From assembly GCA_001769215.1 (NCBI GenBank), contig MEOL01000049.1, forward strand, positions 1-61,424: 61,424 nt of DNA, in the 5' to 3' direction. How positions within the stretch are numbered: the stretch's first letter is position 1; the number at the start of each line of letters is the position of its first letter. Made by a program: the position numbers and the translations under genes. Under the pieces are notes generated by a model. It was not told the origin of the DNA and did not search any database. It was given only the letters and a program-made list of their open reading frames with translations. This document shows positions 38,330-46,251 of the stretch, one piece after another. This DNA comes from Bacteroidetes bacterium GWF2_41_31. GTDB lineage: Bacteria; Bacteroidota; Bacteroidia; Bacteroidales; F082.

Positions 38330-38343
38330 TTAGAAGGCATTTT
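38330..38343 (+). terminator. Weak hairpin before glmM
   Basis: GATGCCTTAGAAGGCATTTT forms a 6-bp stem (ATGCCT/AGGCAT) plus a short T-run after the DUF4294 gene. It could be a weak terminator; TACATTTG at 38346-38353 downstream could be a -7 element for glmM. Confidence 0.4.
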
Positions 38344-38379
38344 GCTACATTTGCCCAAAATTATCCCAAATACACGAAC

Positions 38380-39762
38380 ATGACCCTTATAAAATCCATT
38401 TCGGGAATACGCGGCACCATTGGTGGTTCACCCGGAGATAACCTCACTCCCATTGATGTTGTAAAATATACGGCTGCTTTTGCAACCACCATATTTGAAG
38501 TCACCCCCAATAAAAAGCTGACTTTTATTGTTGGTCGTGATGCCCGCATTTCAGGAAAGATGGTCGAGGACCTGGTTTGTACCACCCTGATTGGCATGGG
38601 AATAAACGTGATTAACACCGGACTTTCCACCACCCCGACCGTTGAGATGGCCGTGGTTGGCCATCAGGCTGATGGTGGAATTATCATTACAGCAAGTCAC
38701 AATCCCAAACAATGGAATGCACTTAAATTGCTGAACGGGAAGGGCGAATTTATTTCTGCCATCGAAGGAGAAAGGGTACTGAAGCTGGCTAAAGAAGAAG
38801 CCTTTCGATTTGCGGAGGTGGACCATCTGGGAGAAATCACCACTGATAACACCACCATCGAAAAGCATATCGAAGCCATTTTAAAACTTACCCTGGTAGA
38901 TGTTAATTTGATTAAAGAATCAAACTTTAAAATTGCGGTGGATGCTGTTAACTCAACGGGTGGAATTGCCATTCCCAGGTTATTGAAGGCACTGGGCGTT
39001 GAAGAGATTATCGAATTGTACTGCGAGCCGACAGGTGAGTTTCCGCACAACCCGGAGCCGCTGCCGGAGCATTTGACCATGATTTCTAAAACAGTATTGG
39101 AAAACATGGCCGATATGGGCATTGTGGTTGACCCGGATGTAGACCGATTGGCGTTTGTAATGGAAAACGGACACATGTTTGGTGAAGAATATACCCTGGT
39201 GGCGGTGGCAGATTATGTCCTGCAAAACCAGAAAGGAAACACGGTTTCAAATTTAAGCTCCACCAAAGCCTTGCGTGATGTAACTGAAAAAATGGGGGGA
39301 ACCTATCAGGCATCAGCAGTTGGCGAGGTAAATGTGGTAGAAAAAATGAAGGAGGTGCAGGCCGTCATCGGTGGCGAAGGCAATGGAGGAGTAATTTATC
39401 CCGAACTTCATTATGGCCGCGATGCGCTGGTAGGCGTGGCTTTAATTCTTACTTATCTGGCCAAAACCAAACAAAGTCTATCGCAACTTCGGGCCACCTA
39501 TCCTGATTATTTTGTTTCGAAAAACAAAGTACAGCTTACGCCTGAGACAGATGTAGAAGGACTTTACAATCAAGTATTGGATAAATACAAGCACCTCCCC
39601 GTCCTAACCATCGATGGTGTGAAAGTGGAGTTCCCGGATGGATGGGTTCATGTACGCACATCAAATACAGAATCCATCATGCGTGTATACGCCGAAGCAC
39701 CAAGTCCTGAAAAGGCCCAGGCCTATGCAGATGAAGTGATGAAAATATTGAAAACAGTATAA
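38380..39762 (+). CDS. glmM: Phosphoglucosamine mutase
   Basis: 460 residues. It interconverts glucosamine-6-phosphate and glucosamine-1-phosphate for UDP-GlcNAc and hence cell-wall and LPS synthesis. The phosphoserine loop is TASHNPKQWNALK (S106), the metal loop DPDVDRLAF (about 247-255), the sugar loop GEGNGGVIYPELHYGRDALVG and the phosphate loop RTSNTESIMRVYAE. The first ATG at 38380 gives the usual N-terminus. Other alpha-phosphohexomutases are possible, but the short Bacteroidota form is generally GlmM. Confidence 0.88.
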   Translation: MTLIKSISGIRGTIGGSPGDNLTPIDVVKYTAAFATTIFEVTPNKKLTFIVGRDARISGKMVEDLVCTTLIGMGINVINTGLSTTPTVEMAVVGHQADGGIIITASHNPKQWNALKLLNGKGEFISAIEGERVLKLAKEEAFRFAEVDHLGEITTDNTTIEKHIEAILKLTLVDVNLIKESNFKIAVDAVNSTGGIAIPRLLKALGVEEIIELYCEPTGEFPHNPEPLPEHLTMISKTVLENMADMGIVVDPDVDRLAFVMENGHMFGEEYTLVAVADYVLQNQKGNTVSNLSSTKALRDVTEKMGGTYQASAVGEVNVVEKMKEVQAVIGGEGNGGVIYPELHYGRDALVGVALILTYLAKTKQSLSQLRATYPDYFVSKNKVQLTPETDVEGLYNQVLDKYKHLPVLTIDGVKVEFPDGWVHVRTSNTESIMRVYAEAPSPEKAQAYADEVMKILKTV

Positions 39763-39849
39763 AGGCGCTTTTATTTAGAATAAAAATAAATAATATTGCC
39801 CATTGGTCAAAAATGCATTATTTTGCAGGACAATAAATTAACAGAAACA

Positions 39850-40281
39850 ATGATGTATAATATAATTCAGAATGCCCATTCGGGATTCATGTGGCTGGCC
39901 GTAGCCATGCTGGCACTTAGCGTTGTGTTTAGCTTACTGAAAATGATGAAGAACGAAAAAACCATTTCAGTTCCTTTATTTAAACTCTACAATTACACCA
40001 AACAACTGCTGTATATTCAGTTTGTATTGGGTGTTATCTTACTCTTCATCAGTCCATTGGTGCATTACACCTCAGGGTTTATGAAAAACGAAGCGCTCAG
40101 GTTCCAGGGATTGGAGCACCCTTTAATGATGCTGATTGCCATTGCTTTAGTAGCAATTGGGTTATTCAAATCAAAAACAAAAGCAACCTCCGGACAGAAA
40201 AATAAGATGGTTTTTATTTTCTATTCCATTGCATTGCTGGTCATTCTGTTGATGGTACCATGGACAGCCGTATTGTCCTGA
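39850..40281 (+). CDS. Four-helix membrane protein (cytochrome b561-like)
   Basis: 143 residues from the first of two adjacent ATGs. Four hydrophobic helices (about 8-31, 45-67, 86-106, 116-139). Histidines occur at helix ends (NAHSGFMW, PLVHYTSG, LEHPLMML), the arrangement that makes databases call relatives 'cytochrome B'; haem binding is not proven. An upstream start would add 18 residues lacking family character. Confidence 0.7.
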   Translation: MMYNIIQNAHSGFMWLAVAMLALSVVFSLLKMMKNEKTISVPLFKLYNYTKQLLYIQFVLGVILLFISPLVHYTSGFMKNEALRFQGLEHPLMMLIAIALVAIGLFKSKTKATSGQKNKMVFIFYSIALLVILLMVPWTAVLS

Positions 40282-40391
40282 TCTACCTCTTACCTAAACC
40301 AATATTGTGAGTTAAAACTTTCTGATGATTAAGAAAGTATTCTGTTGCCAATAATTCTAATTCATCAATAATGAATATTCAATTCTTTGGT

Positions 40392-40399
40392 TATCTTTG
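40392..40399 (+). promoter_or_regulatory. Candidate -7 element before the small basic gene
   Basis: TATCTTTG, 23 bp before the ATG at 40423; no evident -33. Confidence 0.4.
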
Positions 40400-40422
40400 T
40401 CCAAACCAATACAATTCCGGTG

Positions 40423-40659
40423 ATGAAGAAGCGGAAGAAAAAATTCAAATCCATCAGTTTAAAACTTTCGGCACGACAAATGCGTTCGCTGCTGAACTAT
40501 TGCGAAGCCAGGAAAACAACTCCCAACAAGTTGATTAAGAATAAAATAAAATATTATACTGATGGATTCGACAAGATAGTACCACAGAAATTCTACGCCC
40601 AACATAACCAACTCGATCTGTTTGATAAAGCTTCCGAAACATTGGATATTTTCGGATAA
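40423..40659 (+). CDS. Small basic protein, possibly ribbon-helix-helix
   Basis: 78 residues, strongly basic N-terminus (MKKRKKKFKSISLKLSARQ) followed by LLNYCEARKTTPNKLIKNKIKYYTDGF, a pattern like ribbon-helix-helix or other small nucleic-acid-binding proteins. The start is the ATG at 40423; a TTG further upstream lies before the -7 element. Its stop codon abuts that of recR with no base between. DNA binding is inferred only from charge and helix pattern. Confidence 0.65.
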   Translation: MKKRKKKFKSISLKLSARQMRSLLNYCEARKTTPNKLIKNKIKYYTDGFDKIVPQKFYAQHNQLDLFDKASETLDIFG

Positions 40660-41274
40660 TCACCTGGTTTGGGCAAATGGCAATCGGTTTACAATCGACC
40701 TTCCCAACGTAATTTCATCGGCATACTGCAATTCATCGCCAATGGCCACACCCCGTGCAATGGTAGTAATTTTTGTTGTAAAGTGGCTGATCATCTTATA
40801 GATATAGTAATTGGTTGTGTCGCCTTCAACGGTAGCTGGTAAGGCCAGGATCACCTCTTTAATCTGTTCCTCTGCAACACGTTTTATCAGGTGAGAAATG
40901 GTAAGGTCATTGGGTCCCAATCCTTCCATGGGATTAATCACGCCGCCCAACACGTGGTATACACCACTAAACTGGGTGGTTTTCTCGATGGCAATCACAT
41001 CCCTGGTATCTTCTACAACGCAGATTGTTAATTCATCGCGTTTGTGGTTGGCACAGATTTCGCAAAGATCGCTATCGGAAATATTGTGGCACCGTTCACA
41101 AAAACAAATGTCGTTTCTCAAGGTAACCAACGCCTTTGATAAGTTATCGGCATACAAACTATCCTCTTTCAGTATAAACAAGGCCATCCGCAAGGCGGTC
41201 CTTTTTCCAATTCCGGGCAACCGCGACAACTCATTCACGGCATTTTCCAATAATTTTGATGAATATTCGTTCAA
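40660..41274 (-). CDS. recR: Recombination mediator protein RecR
   Basis: 204 residues from a TTG start at 41274 (MNEYSSKLLENAV); this gives the family length and N-terminus. The ATG at 41331 would add 19 residues and overlap the divergent gene's leader. Helix-hairpin-helix LSRLPGIGKRTA (17-28), zinc site C59-x2-C62 and C71-x2-C74, and Toprim motif TICVVEDTRDVIAIE are intact. It acts with RecO and RecF in gap repair and RecA loading; recF lies 3 kb away. Confidence 0.93.
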   Translation of the reverse strand: MNEYSSKLLENAVNELSRLPGIGKRTALRMALFILKEDSLYADNLSKALVTLRNDICFCERCHNISDSDLCEICANHKRDELTICVVEDTRDVIAIEKTTQFSGVYHVLGGVINPMEGLGPNDLTISHLIKRVAEEQIKEVILALPATVEGDTTNYYIYKMISHFTTKITTIARGVAIGDELQYADEITLGRSIVNRLPFAQTR

Positions 41275-41344
41275 ACCAATGTAATTTTCACGCAAAGGTA
41301 GTATGTTTGAAAAACAATTCGTCCACAACATTAAAAATCAACCA

Positions 41345-42061
41345 ATGAAAAAATCAGCCCTTCTAATCTTACTTTTTGTACTCGGCAGTGCTCTGTTGTT
41401 TAGTCAGAATATGGATGAAAAAAACGGGCCCTGGCGAAGCACCTATCCTGATGGCAGTGTTAAAAGTACCGGTCAATTCAATCACAACATACCCTATGGT
41501 GAATTTATTCATTACTACAAAAGCGGGATTAAGCAATCCGTTACTGTTTTTGAGAACCAAGGAATACAGGCACGCAATAGTACATGGTACGAAAGCGGTA
41601 ATCTGATGGCTGAAGGAAAATATTTTAATAAACAAAAAGACAGCACCTGGTCGTATTATGGCGACAGTATTGATCAATTAATTGCTGTTGAACAGTATAC
41701 CATGGGAAAGCTGGAAGGCAGGAGCATCACCTATTATCCGGGCACTACACAGGCTGCAGAGATTATCCTGTATCATAATGGAATAAAACAAGGTGAACTG
41801 CGTAAATATTTCCCCGACGGTCAGGTAATGACTGAAGGAACCTACCTGAATGACAAATTGGAAGGGCCTTTTACCTTATATTACCCGGATGGTTCTACAC
41901 AACTGAAGGGAATCTATGAAAATGGGGAACAAGCCGGTGAATGGAAATATTACAGCATTGCAGGCAAGGAAATAACTTATGAAGAGTTTATATATCAGCA
42001 AAGTACTTCTATTGAGGCAGATGATCCCGATAAAAGTGGTGAAAAGATTCAACCTTTTTAA
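41345..42061 (+). CDS. Secreted MORN-variant repeat protein
   Basis: 238 residues from the ATG that gives a signal peptide (MKKSALLILLFVLGSALLFSQ). Five to seven MORN-variant repeats follow (G-x-W-x-x-Y-Y-P-D-G-x-x-K, for example YPDGSVKSTGQFNHNIPYGEFIHYY and YPDGSTQLKGIYENGEQAGEWKYY). These proteins are probably structural or binding modules; the function is unknown. The stop codon overlaps that of the convergent HAD gene. Confidence 0.85.
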   Translation: MKKSALLILLFVLGSALLFSQNMDEKNGPWRSTYPDGSVKSTGQFNHNIPYGEFIHYYKSGIKQSVTVFENQGIQARNSTWYESGNLMAEGKYFNKQKDSTWSYYGDSIDQLIAVEQYTMGKLEGRSITYYPGTTQAAEIILYHNGIKQGELRKYFPDGQVMTEGTYLNDKLEGPFTLYYPDGSTQLKGIYENGEQAGEWKYYSIAGKEITYEEFIYQQSTSIEADDPDKSGEKIQPF

Positions 42062-42702
42062 ATCAAAGTCAGATTGACCAATTGGTTAAGCGAATCAATT
42101 ACCTGATTTCCACTGCTCTCAAGCCGTCCTTTCGACTGATGCCCGTTGGCAATAAGTACCACATCAATTCCCAGGTACCCTGCAACCTCTTTGTCGTGTA
42201 ACGTATCGCCGATGAGAACAAGCTCATTTAATGGCTGGTTAAGTTGTCTGATAAGGGCCTTCCCAATCTCAATTTTTCCATTGGCAAAGTGATCGTTTAT
42301 ACCAAAAACATGGTTAAAAAAATGATCGATTTTGTTTGATTTCAGGGATGCGTTCAGGCTACCTTGCTCCATGGCCGACAGGATTGTATGGCGAAAAGAT
42401 AATCCGGAAAAATGTGATAAAATGGGTTCAACCTCCTTAAATAATAAAGCTTTGGGAAGTAATCGGTGGTAAAGTTCGATAAAATCCATTGCGGGTTTCT
42501 CAAAAGGCTCATTCTCAAAATCAAATCCAACCGCCCGATAGTAGTCAATTACCGGAAATGTAAATACCTGCCTATAATAATCCAAACTGATTTCCGACAG
42601 GTTTCTATGACGGAGCAACTGGTTGATACTACTTACGCAAATCGCAGCATCGTTGAGAAGGGTTCCATTCCAATCCCAAATGATGGTTTTTTTATTTTTC
42701 AT
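42058..42702 (-). CDS. HAD-superfamily hydrolase (phosphoglycolate-phosphatase-like)
   Basis: 214 residues from the ATG at 42702. Motif I is DWNGTLLND (nucleophile D12, general-acid position Asn instead of the usual Asp), motif II S around HTILSAM, motif III lysine K145 region (GKIEIGKAL) and motif IV VLIGDTLHDKEVA. The helical cap between motifs I and II marks subfamily IA. The Asn change occurs in some HAD groups and may lower or alter phosphatase activity. Physiological substrate unknown. Confidence 0.88.
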   Translation of the reverse strand: MKNKKTIIWDWNGTLLNDAAICVSSINQLLRHRNLSEISLDYYRQVFTFPVIDYYRAVGFDFENEPFEKPAMDFIELYHRLLPKALLFKEVEPILSHFSGLSFRHTILSAMEQGSLNASLKSNKIDHFFNHVFGINDHFANGKIEIGKALIRQLNQPLNELVLIGDTLHDKEVAGYLGIDVVLIANGHQSKGRLESSGNQVIDSLNQLVNLTLI

Positions 42703-42767
42703 CCTCAACCTTCAATTGATGGAAATCTTAAAATGGATGGAAGAAACGAATGAAATGCCTTGAGTAA

Positions 42768-43133
42768 CTATGCTGATTTTTCTTCTTTAGGAGGTTTTTC
42801 AGCTGCTTTCTTTTTAACAACGGGCTTCTTCTCCATTTCTTTAGGCTTTTCGGCAACTACTTTTTCCGCCTTTTCGGCAACTACTTTTTCTGCCTTTTCG
42901 GCAACTACTTTTTCCACCTTTTCGGCAACTGGTTTTTCAATTGCTTGAACTTCCTCCTTCTTTTTTGACGGTTTTTCGGAAACAGGTTTTGTTTTCTTTG
43001 GAATTTCATCCGTCATTTTTGCTTCTTTAACCGAGCCGGGAATAAACGTTGTGGTTCTTTTTTTCTGACGTTTTGCACCATAAGAACCCATAATGATTTT
43101 TCCCCTGACTGTTTTCTTATCACCTTTTCCCAT
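42768..43133 (-). CDS. Ribosomal protein bTHX with long repeat tail
   Basis: 121 residues. The first 30 (MGKGDKKTVRGKIIMGSYGA, then KRQKKR) are the whole of a usual bTHX, a small basic protein of the 30S head. The remaining roughly 90 residues are a low-complexity Lys/Glu/Val/Ala/Pro extension with an AEKAEKVV octapeptide repeated about four times. The tail should be disordered or a charged helix. No neighbouring operon partner is obvious. Confidence 0.8.
   Translation of the reverse strand: MGKGDKKTVRGKIIMGSYGAKRQKKRTTTFIPGSVKEAKMTDEIPKKTKPVSEKPSKKKEEVQAIEKPVAEKVEKVVAEKAEKVVAEKAEKVVAEKPKEMEKKPVVKKKAAEKPPKEEKSA
42847..42942. repeat. 24-bp tandem repeat in the bTHX tail
   Basis: Four units starting with TTTTCGGCAAC at 42847, 42871, 42895 and 42919 encode the octapeptide AEKAEKVV on the minus strand. 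Units differ at a few bases. Confidence 0.9.
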
Positions 43134-43196
43134 ATCACAATCCTTTTAAAGTTATTATTTTTCCGTAAAATTAAGAAAAAAGTTCAGTGTCTGGGA

Positions 43197-43892
43197 TTAA
43201 ATTTTGGTAATAATTTTATTCAGCAGTTCTTTTTCAAGGACTTCGGACTTGTTGATGGTATTCCGCAACCACTGTAACGTAATATCTACTTTTTCGTCCG
43301 GTGTTAATCTCCAGTTTATTTCTGAACGGTGGAGCCGTTGGGTAATGGTGTATAAACTAAGTGCTGCCGATACAGAGATGTTGTAGCTCTCGGTAAAACC
43401 CACCATAGGGATCTGCATGTATTCATCCGCGTTTTCGATGGCATAAGGAGTTAAACCGGTAAGTTCTGTCCCAAAAACCAGGGCTATTTTTTTCTCCAAT
43501 CCGATTTCGTCCGGGCTAACACTTTTAAGGTGCGGAGTTGTAGCCACAATTTTATATCCACGCTTCCTGAGCGACGCATAAGTATCCGGTGTATTATCGT
43601 CCGTTGAGTTATATTTCATAATAGAAAGCCACTTGGAAGCACCCAGGGCTACATCCTGATTAACAGTGTAGGTATTGTAGTTTTCGATGATATGAACATC
43701 CTGGATACCTGTAAGATCGCATGAACGCAGTACAGCACTGGCATTGTGCGGCTGGAAGATATTTTCGAGTACGATGGTTACATGGCGGGTTCTGAATTCG
43801 ATTACCTGCTCAAATAATTGTTTGCGATGAGGAGTAACATACTCCGTCATTTTCTCTATTAACCTGATCTTTTCGTTGTAAGACAAATCCAT
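43197..43892 (-). CDS. TrmH-like tRNA 2'-O-ribose methyltransferase
   Basis: 231 residues, SPOUT/TrmH fold. Motif 1 FQPHNASAVLRSCD, motif 2 KIALVFGTELTGLTPYAIENAD and motif 3 IPMVGFTESYNISVSAALSLYTI form the deep-knot SAM site. The N-terminal KMTEYVTPHRKQLFEQVIEFRTRHVTIVLEN resembles TrmH (Gm18 methylation of tRNA). The protein is complete and lacks fused domains. Upstream lies the recF/DUF721 pair on the same strand, 23 bp away. Confidence 0.9.
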   Translation of the reverse strand: MDLSYNEKIRLIEKMTEYVTPHRKQLFEQVIEFRTRHVTIVLENIFQPHNASAVLRSCDLTGIQDVHIIENYNTYTVNQDVALGASKWLSIMKYNSTDDNTPDTYASLRKRGYKIVATTPHLKSVSPDEIGLEKKIALVFGTELTGLTPYAIENADEYMQIPMVGFTESYNISVSAALSLYTITQRLHRSEINWRLTPDEKVDITLQWLRNTINKSEVLEKELLNKIITKI

Positions 43893-43915
43893 TCTTTTTT
43901 ATCTCTGCTTTAAAA

Positions 43916-44209
43916 TTAGAAGAGCACAAGTTCGTGAATAAGGTCTCTGCCCAGGCGCTTATTCAACTCTTTCACCAGGCGTGTTCTAACCAGGTGAACC
44001 TCGCTTCTGATCACGGAAGAATCGAATGTAGCATACAATATGCCGTTTCGCACCTCAAGCTTTGAAGTATGTTTTGCTACAATTTTACCTACTGCTTTCT
44101 CCCATCCTTCCATCAGACGCACGGCATCAATGTGATCCTTCCAGCCATAAATGCGCAACAACTCTTCAATCACGGCTTTTAGAGGTTTATCGGTTTCCTT
44201 GTTAATCAT
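43916..44209 (-). CDS. DUF721/DciA-like protein
   Basis: 97 residues: helical N-terminus LKAVIEELLRIYGWKDHIDAVRLMEGWEKAVGKIVAKHT and the beta part LEVRNGILYATFDSSVIRSEVHLVRTRLVKELNKRLG are the DUF721 core. Longer relatives (DciA) load the replicative helicase DnaB in bacteria without DnaC. Overlaps the recF stop by 4 bp (ATGA), the usual recF-DUF721 arrangement. Confidence 0.85.
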   Translation of the reverse strand: MINKETDKPLKAVIEELLRIYGWKDHIDAVRLMEGWEKAVGKIVAKHTSKLEVRNGILYATFDSSVIRSEVHLVRTRLVKELNKRLGRDLIHELVLF

Positions 44210-45318
44210 GATACTTCACGGGTTACGGTACCGTTTACTACATTAAAAATCCGGTGATCGATATTGATTGCACTAAATATCTTCTCTATCCTATGTCGCT
44301 GTGTGTCAGTAATGAAAACCTGTCCAAAGTTGTCACCACTCACCATCTTCACTATTTGTTCCACCCTGCTGTCATCAAGTTTATCAAAAATATCATCGAA
44401 CAGCAAGATGGGTTTAAAACCTTTTATTTTCCGGGTAAATTCAAATTGAGCCAGTTTCAGCGCGATAACGAAGGTTTTCTGTTGTCCTTGAGACCCAAAT
44501 TTTTTCAAAGGATATCCATTGATGGTAAAATCCAGGTCGTCTTTGTGAATTCCGGTCGATGTATATCGGAGTGCGCGGTCTTTTTCGGTTGACCCGGCAA
44601 ACAGATCGCTCATCGATGTGGTGGTGAGCAGGCTATTATAATCGATACCCACCATTTCGGCGTTTCCTGAAAGGAACTGGTAATGTTGTTCAAAAAGCGG
44701 GTTAAATTCTGTGATAAAGGCTTGTCGTTTTTCAAAGATGGGCTTTCCGTGTGTTTGAAGCTTTTCGCTCCAAATACCCAACGAAACATCATCAAAATAT
44801 CGTTGTTCGGCCATCTGTTTTAACAAAGCATTGCGTTGTTGCAGCGCTTTATTATAACTCAGCAGTTGATCGAGGTAGTTATGATCGAACTGAGAAATGA
44901 CGCTGTCCAAATATTTTCTTCGAAGTTCGCTGCCATCGTTTATCAAATCTCGGTCATAGGGCGAAATCATCACCAATGGAAAATTCCCGATATGATCCGA
45001 CAATCGCTCGTATTCTTTGGTGTTGGATTTAAATATCTTCCGGTGGTTAAGCCTCACCTGGCAACTGATGTGGTCGGGTGTTTTTTCGGGATAATGATAA
45101 TAGCCATGCAATGCAAAAAAATCATGGTGATGGAGGATGTTTTGGGCATCCACTACATTAAAATAGCTTTTGCAAAAGGAAAGATAGTAAACCGCATCCA
45201 GAATATTGGTCTTTCCAACCCCGTTGTTGCCCGTAAAGCAGTTGATTTTTTCACTAAACTCCAGTGTTGCCTCTGAATAGTTCTTAAAATTGCTGATGAT
45301 TAATTTTTGCAAAAACAT
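44206..45318 (-). CDS. recF: DNA replication and repair protein RecF
   Basis: 370 residues from the ATG at 45318 (MFLQKLIISNFKNY); an ATG 33 bp upstream would precede the family start. Walker A GNNGVGKTN (30-38), ABC signature around KKFGSQGQQKTFVIALKLA and Walker B PILLFDDIFDKLDDSR are intact. It binds gapped DNA and helps RecOR load RecA. Cotranscribed with DUF721 and probably with trmH. Confidence 0.96.
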   Translation of the reverse strand: MFLQKLIISNFKNYSEATLEFSEKINCFTGNNGVGKTNILDAVYYLSFCKSYFNVVDAQNILHHHDFFALHGYYHYPEKTPDHISCQVRLNHRKIFKSNTKEYERLSDHIGNFPLVMISPYDRDLINDGSELRRKYLDSVISQFDHNYLDQLLSYNKALQQRNALLKQMAEQRYFDDVSLGIWSEKLQTHGKPIFEKRQAFITEFNPLFEQHYQFLSGNAEMVGIDYNSLLTTTSMSDLFAGSTEKDRALRYTSTGIHKDDLDFTINGYPLKKFGSQGQQKTFVIALKLAQFEFTRKIKGFKPILLFDDIFDKLDDSRVEQIVKMVSGDNFGQVFITDTQRHRIEKIFSAINIDHRIFNVVNGTVTREVS

Positions 45319-45357
45319 AGTCTCTGTAAGGTTTGAAACGGACAACAGCATGCAAAG

Positions 45358-46233
45358 TTAATGTTTTTGCCGAATCACAGCAGCCACTTTTTCCATTAGC
45401 CACAAGGGGGTAGACGTAGCACCGGTTATACCCATGTTGTCAATACCAATGAACCATTCATGGTTAATTTCCTCCAACTCAGAAATAAAATGGGTATTTG
45501 GATTAACGCTTTGGGCAGCATGAAAGAGTACTTTTCCGTTACTGCTTGATTTTCCTGCCACAAATAGGATTAGTTGGTGGGATTTGGCAAAATCTTTTAT
45601 TCCGGGAATCCTGTTGCTGACCTGTTTACACACGCTTCGTGTGATGCTCAGCAATTGCTCAGGATCGCCACCAGAGGCAATAATTCGTTCACTAATAATC
45701 TGTTGAATCATCTTGTAATCGGCTTCATCTTTAGTTGTCTGTGAGAATAGATGAATCTTTCTGGTAAAATCAATATTGTTGACTTCTGCGGGTGTATTGA
45801 TGACGATAGCCCGGGAATTGGTTTGCCCTTTTAATCCCACTATTTCGGGATGTTGCTCTTTACCAAACAAAACCACCTGGCCATCTTCGGCTATCAGTTC
45901 TTCGTAGGAACAAAACACACGACTCTGAAGCTTTTTTACAATTGGACAAGTGCTGTTTATCAGATTAAGTTTGTTTTTTCTGGCGGTTTCAAAAGTTGAA
46001 GGAGGTTCTCCATGTGCCCTGATCAAAACAGTTTCGTGGTGTAATGCTTCAAATTGGCTATAATCGATAACGATCAGACCCAACTTTTTCAGGCGCTCAA
46101 TTTCTTCTTCATTGTGTACCAATTCACCAAGACAGAATAGTTTGTTTGATTGTCTGAGATGTTCTTCAGCCATAGAAATGGAGGATTCCACGCCAAAACA
46201 AAACCCGGCGTCCGGGTCGATAACAACCTGCAT
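45358..46233 (-). CDS. ispH: 4-hydroxy-3-methylbut-2-enyl diphosphate reductase
   Basis: 291 residues; last enzyme of the MEP isoprenoid pathway. Cluster-binding cysteines C12 (GFCFGV), C96 (STCPIVKKL) and C202 (RSVCKQVSNR), substrate histidines H40 (LVHNEEEI), H74 (RAHGEPPS) and H128 (EQHPEIVGLKGQ), catalytic-acid region SQTTKDE and GITGATSTP are present. Some motif positions are divergent (AHGEPP for AHGVPP), but the key residues remain. Confidence 0.93.
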   Translation of the reverse strand: MQVVIDPDAGFCFGVESSISMAEEHLRQSNKLFCLGELVHNEEEIERLKKLGLIVIDYSQFEALHHETVLIRAHGEPPSTFETARKNKLNLINSTCPIVKKLQSRVFCSYEELIAEDGQVVLFGKEQHPEIVGLKGQTNSRAIVINTPAEVNNIDFTRKIHLFSQTTKDEADYKMIQQIISERIIASGGDPEQLLSITRSVCKQVSNRIPGIKDFAKSHQLILFVAGKSSSNGKVLFHAAQSVNPNTHFISELEEINHEWFIGIDNMGITGATSTPLWLMEKVAAVIRQKH

Positions 46234-46251
46234 CTAATTCAGAAATATCAA

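Noticed and set aside
38551-39313. Several long minus-strand ORFs opposite glmM
   Set aside because: Antisense frames of a highly conserved gene; no start context or domain match.
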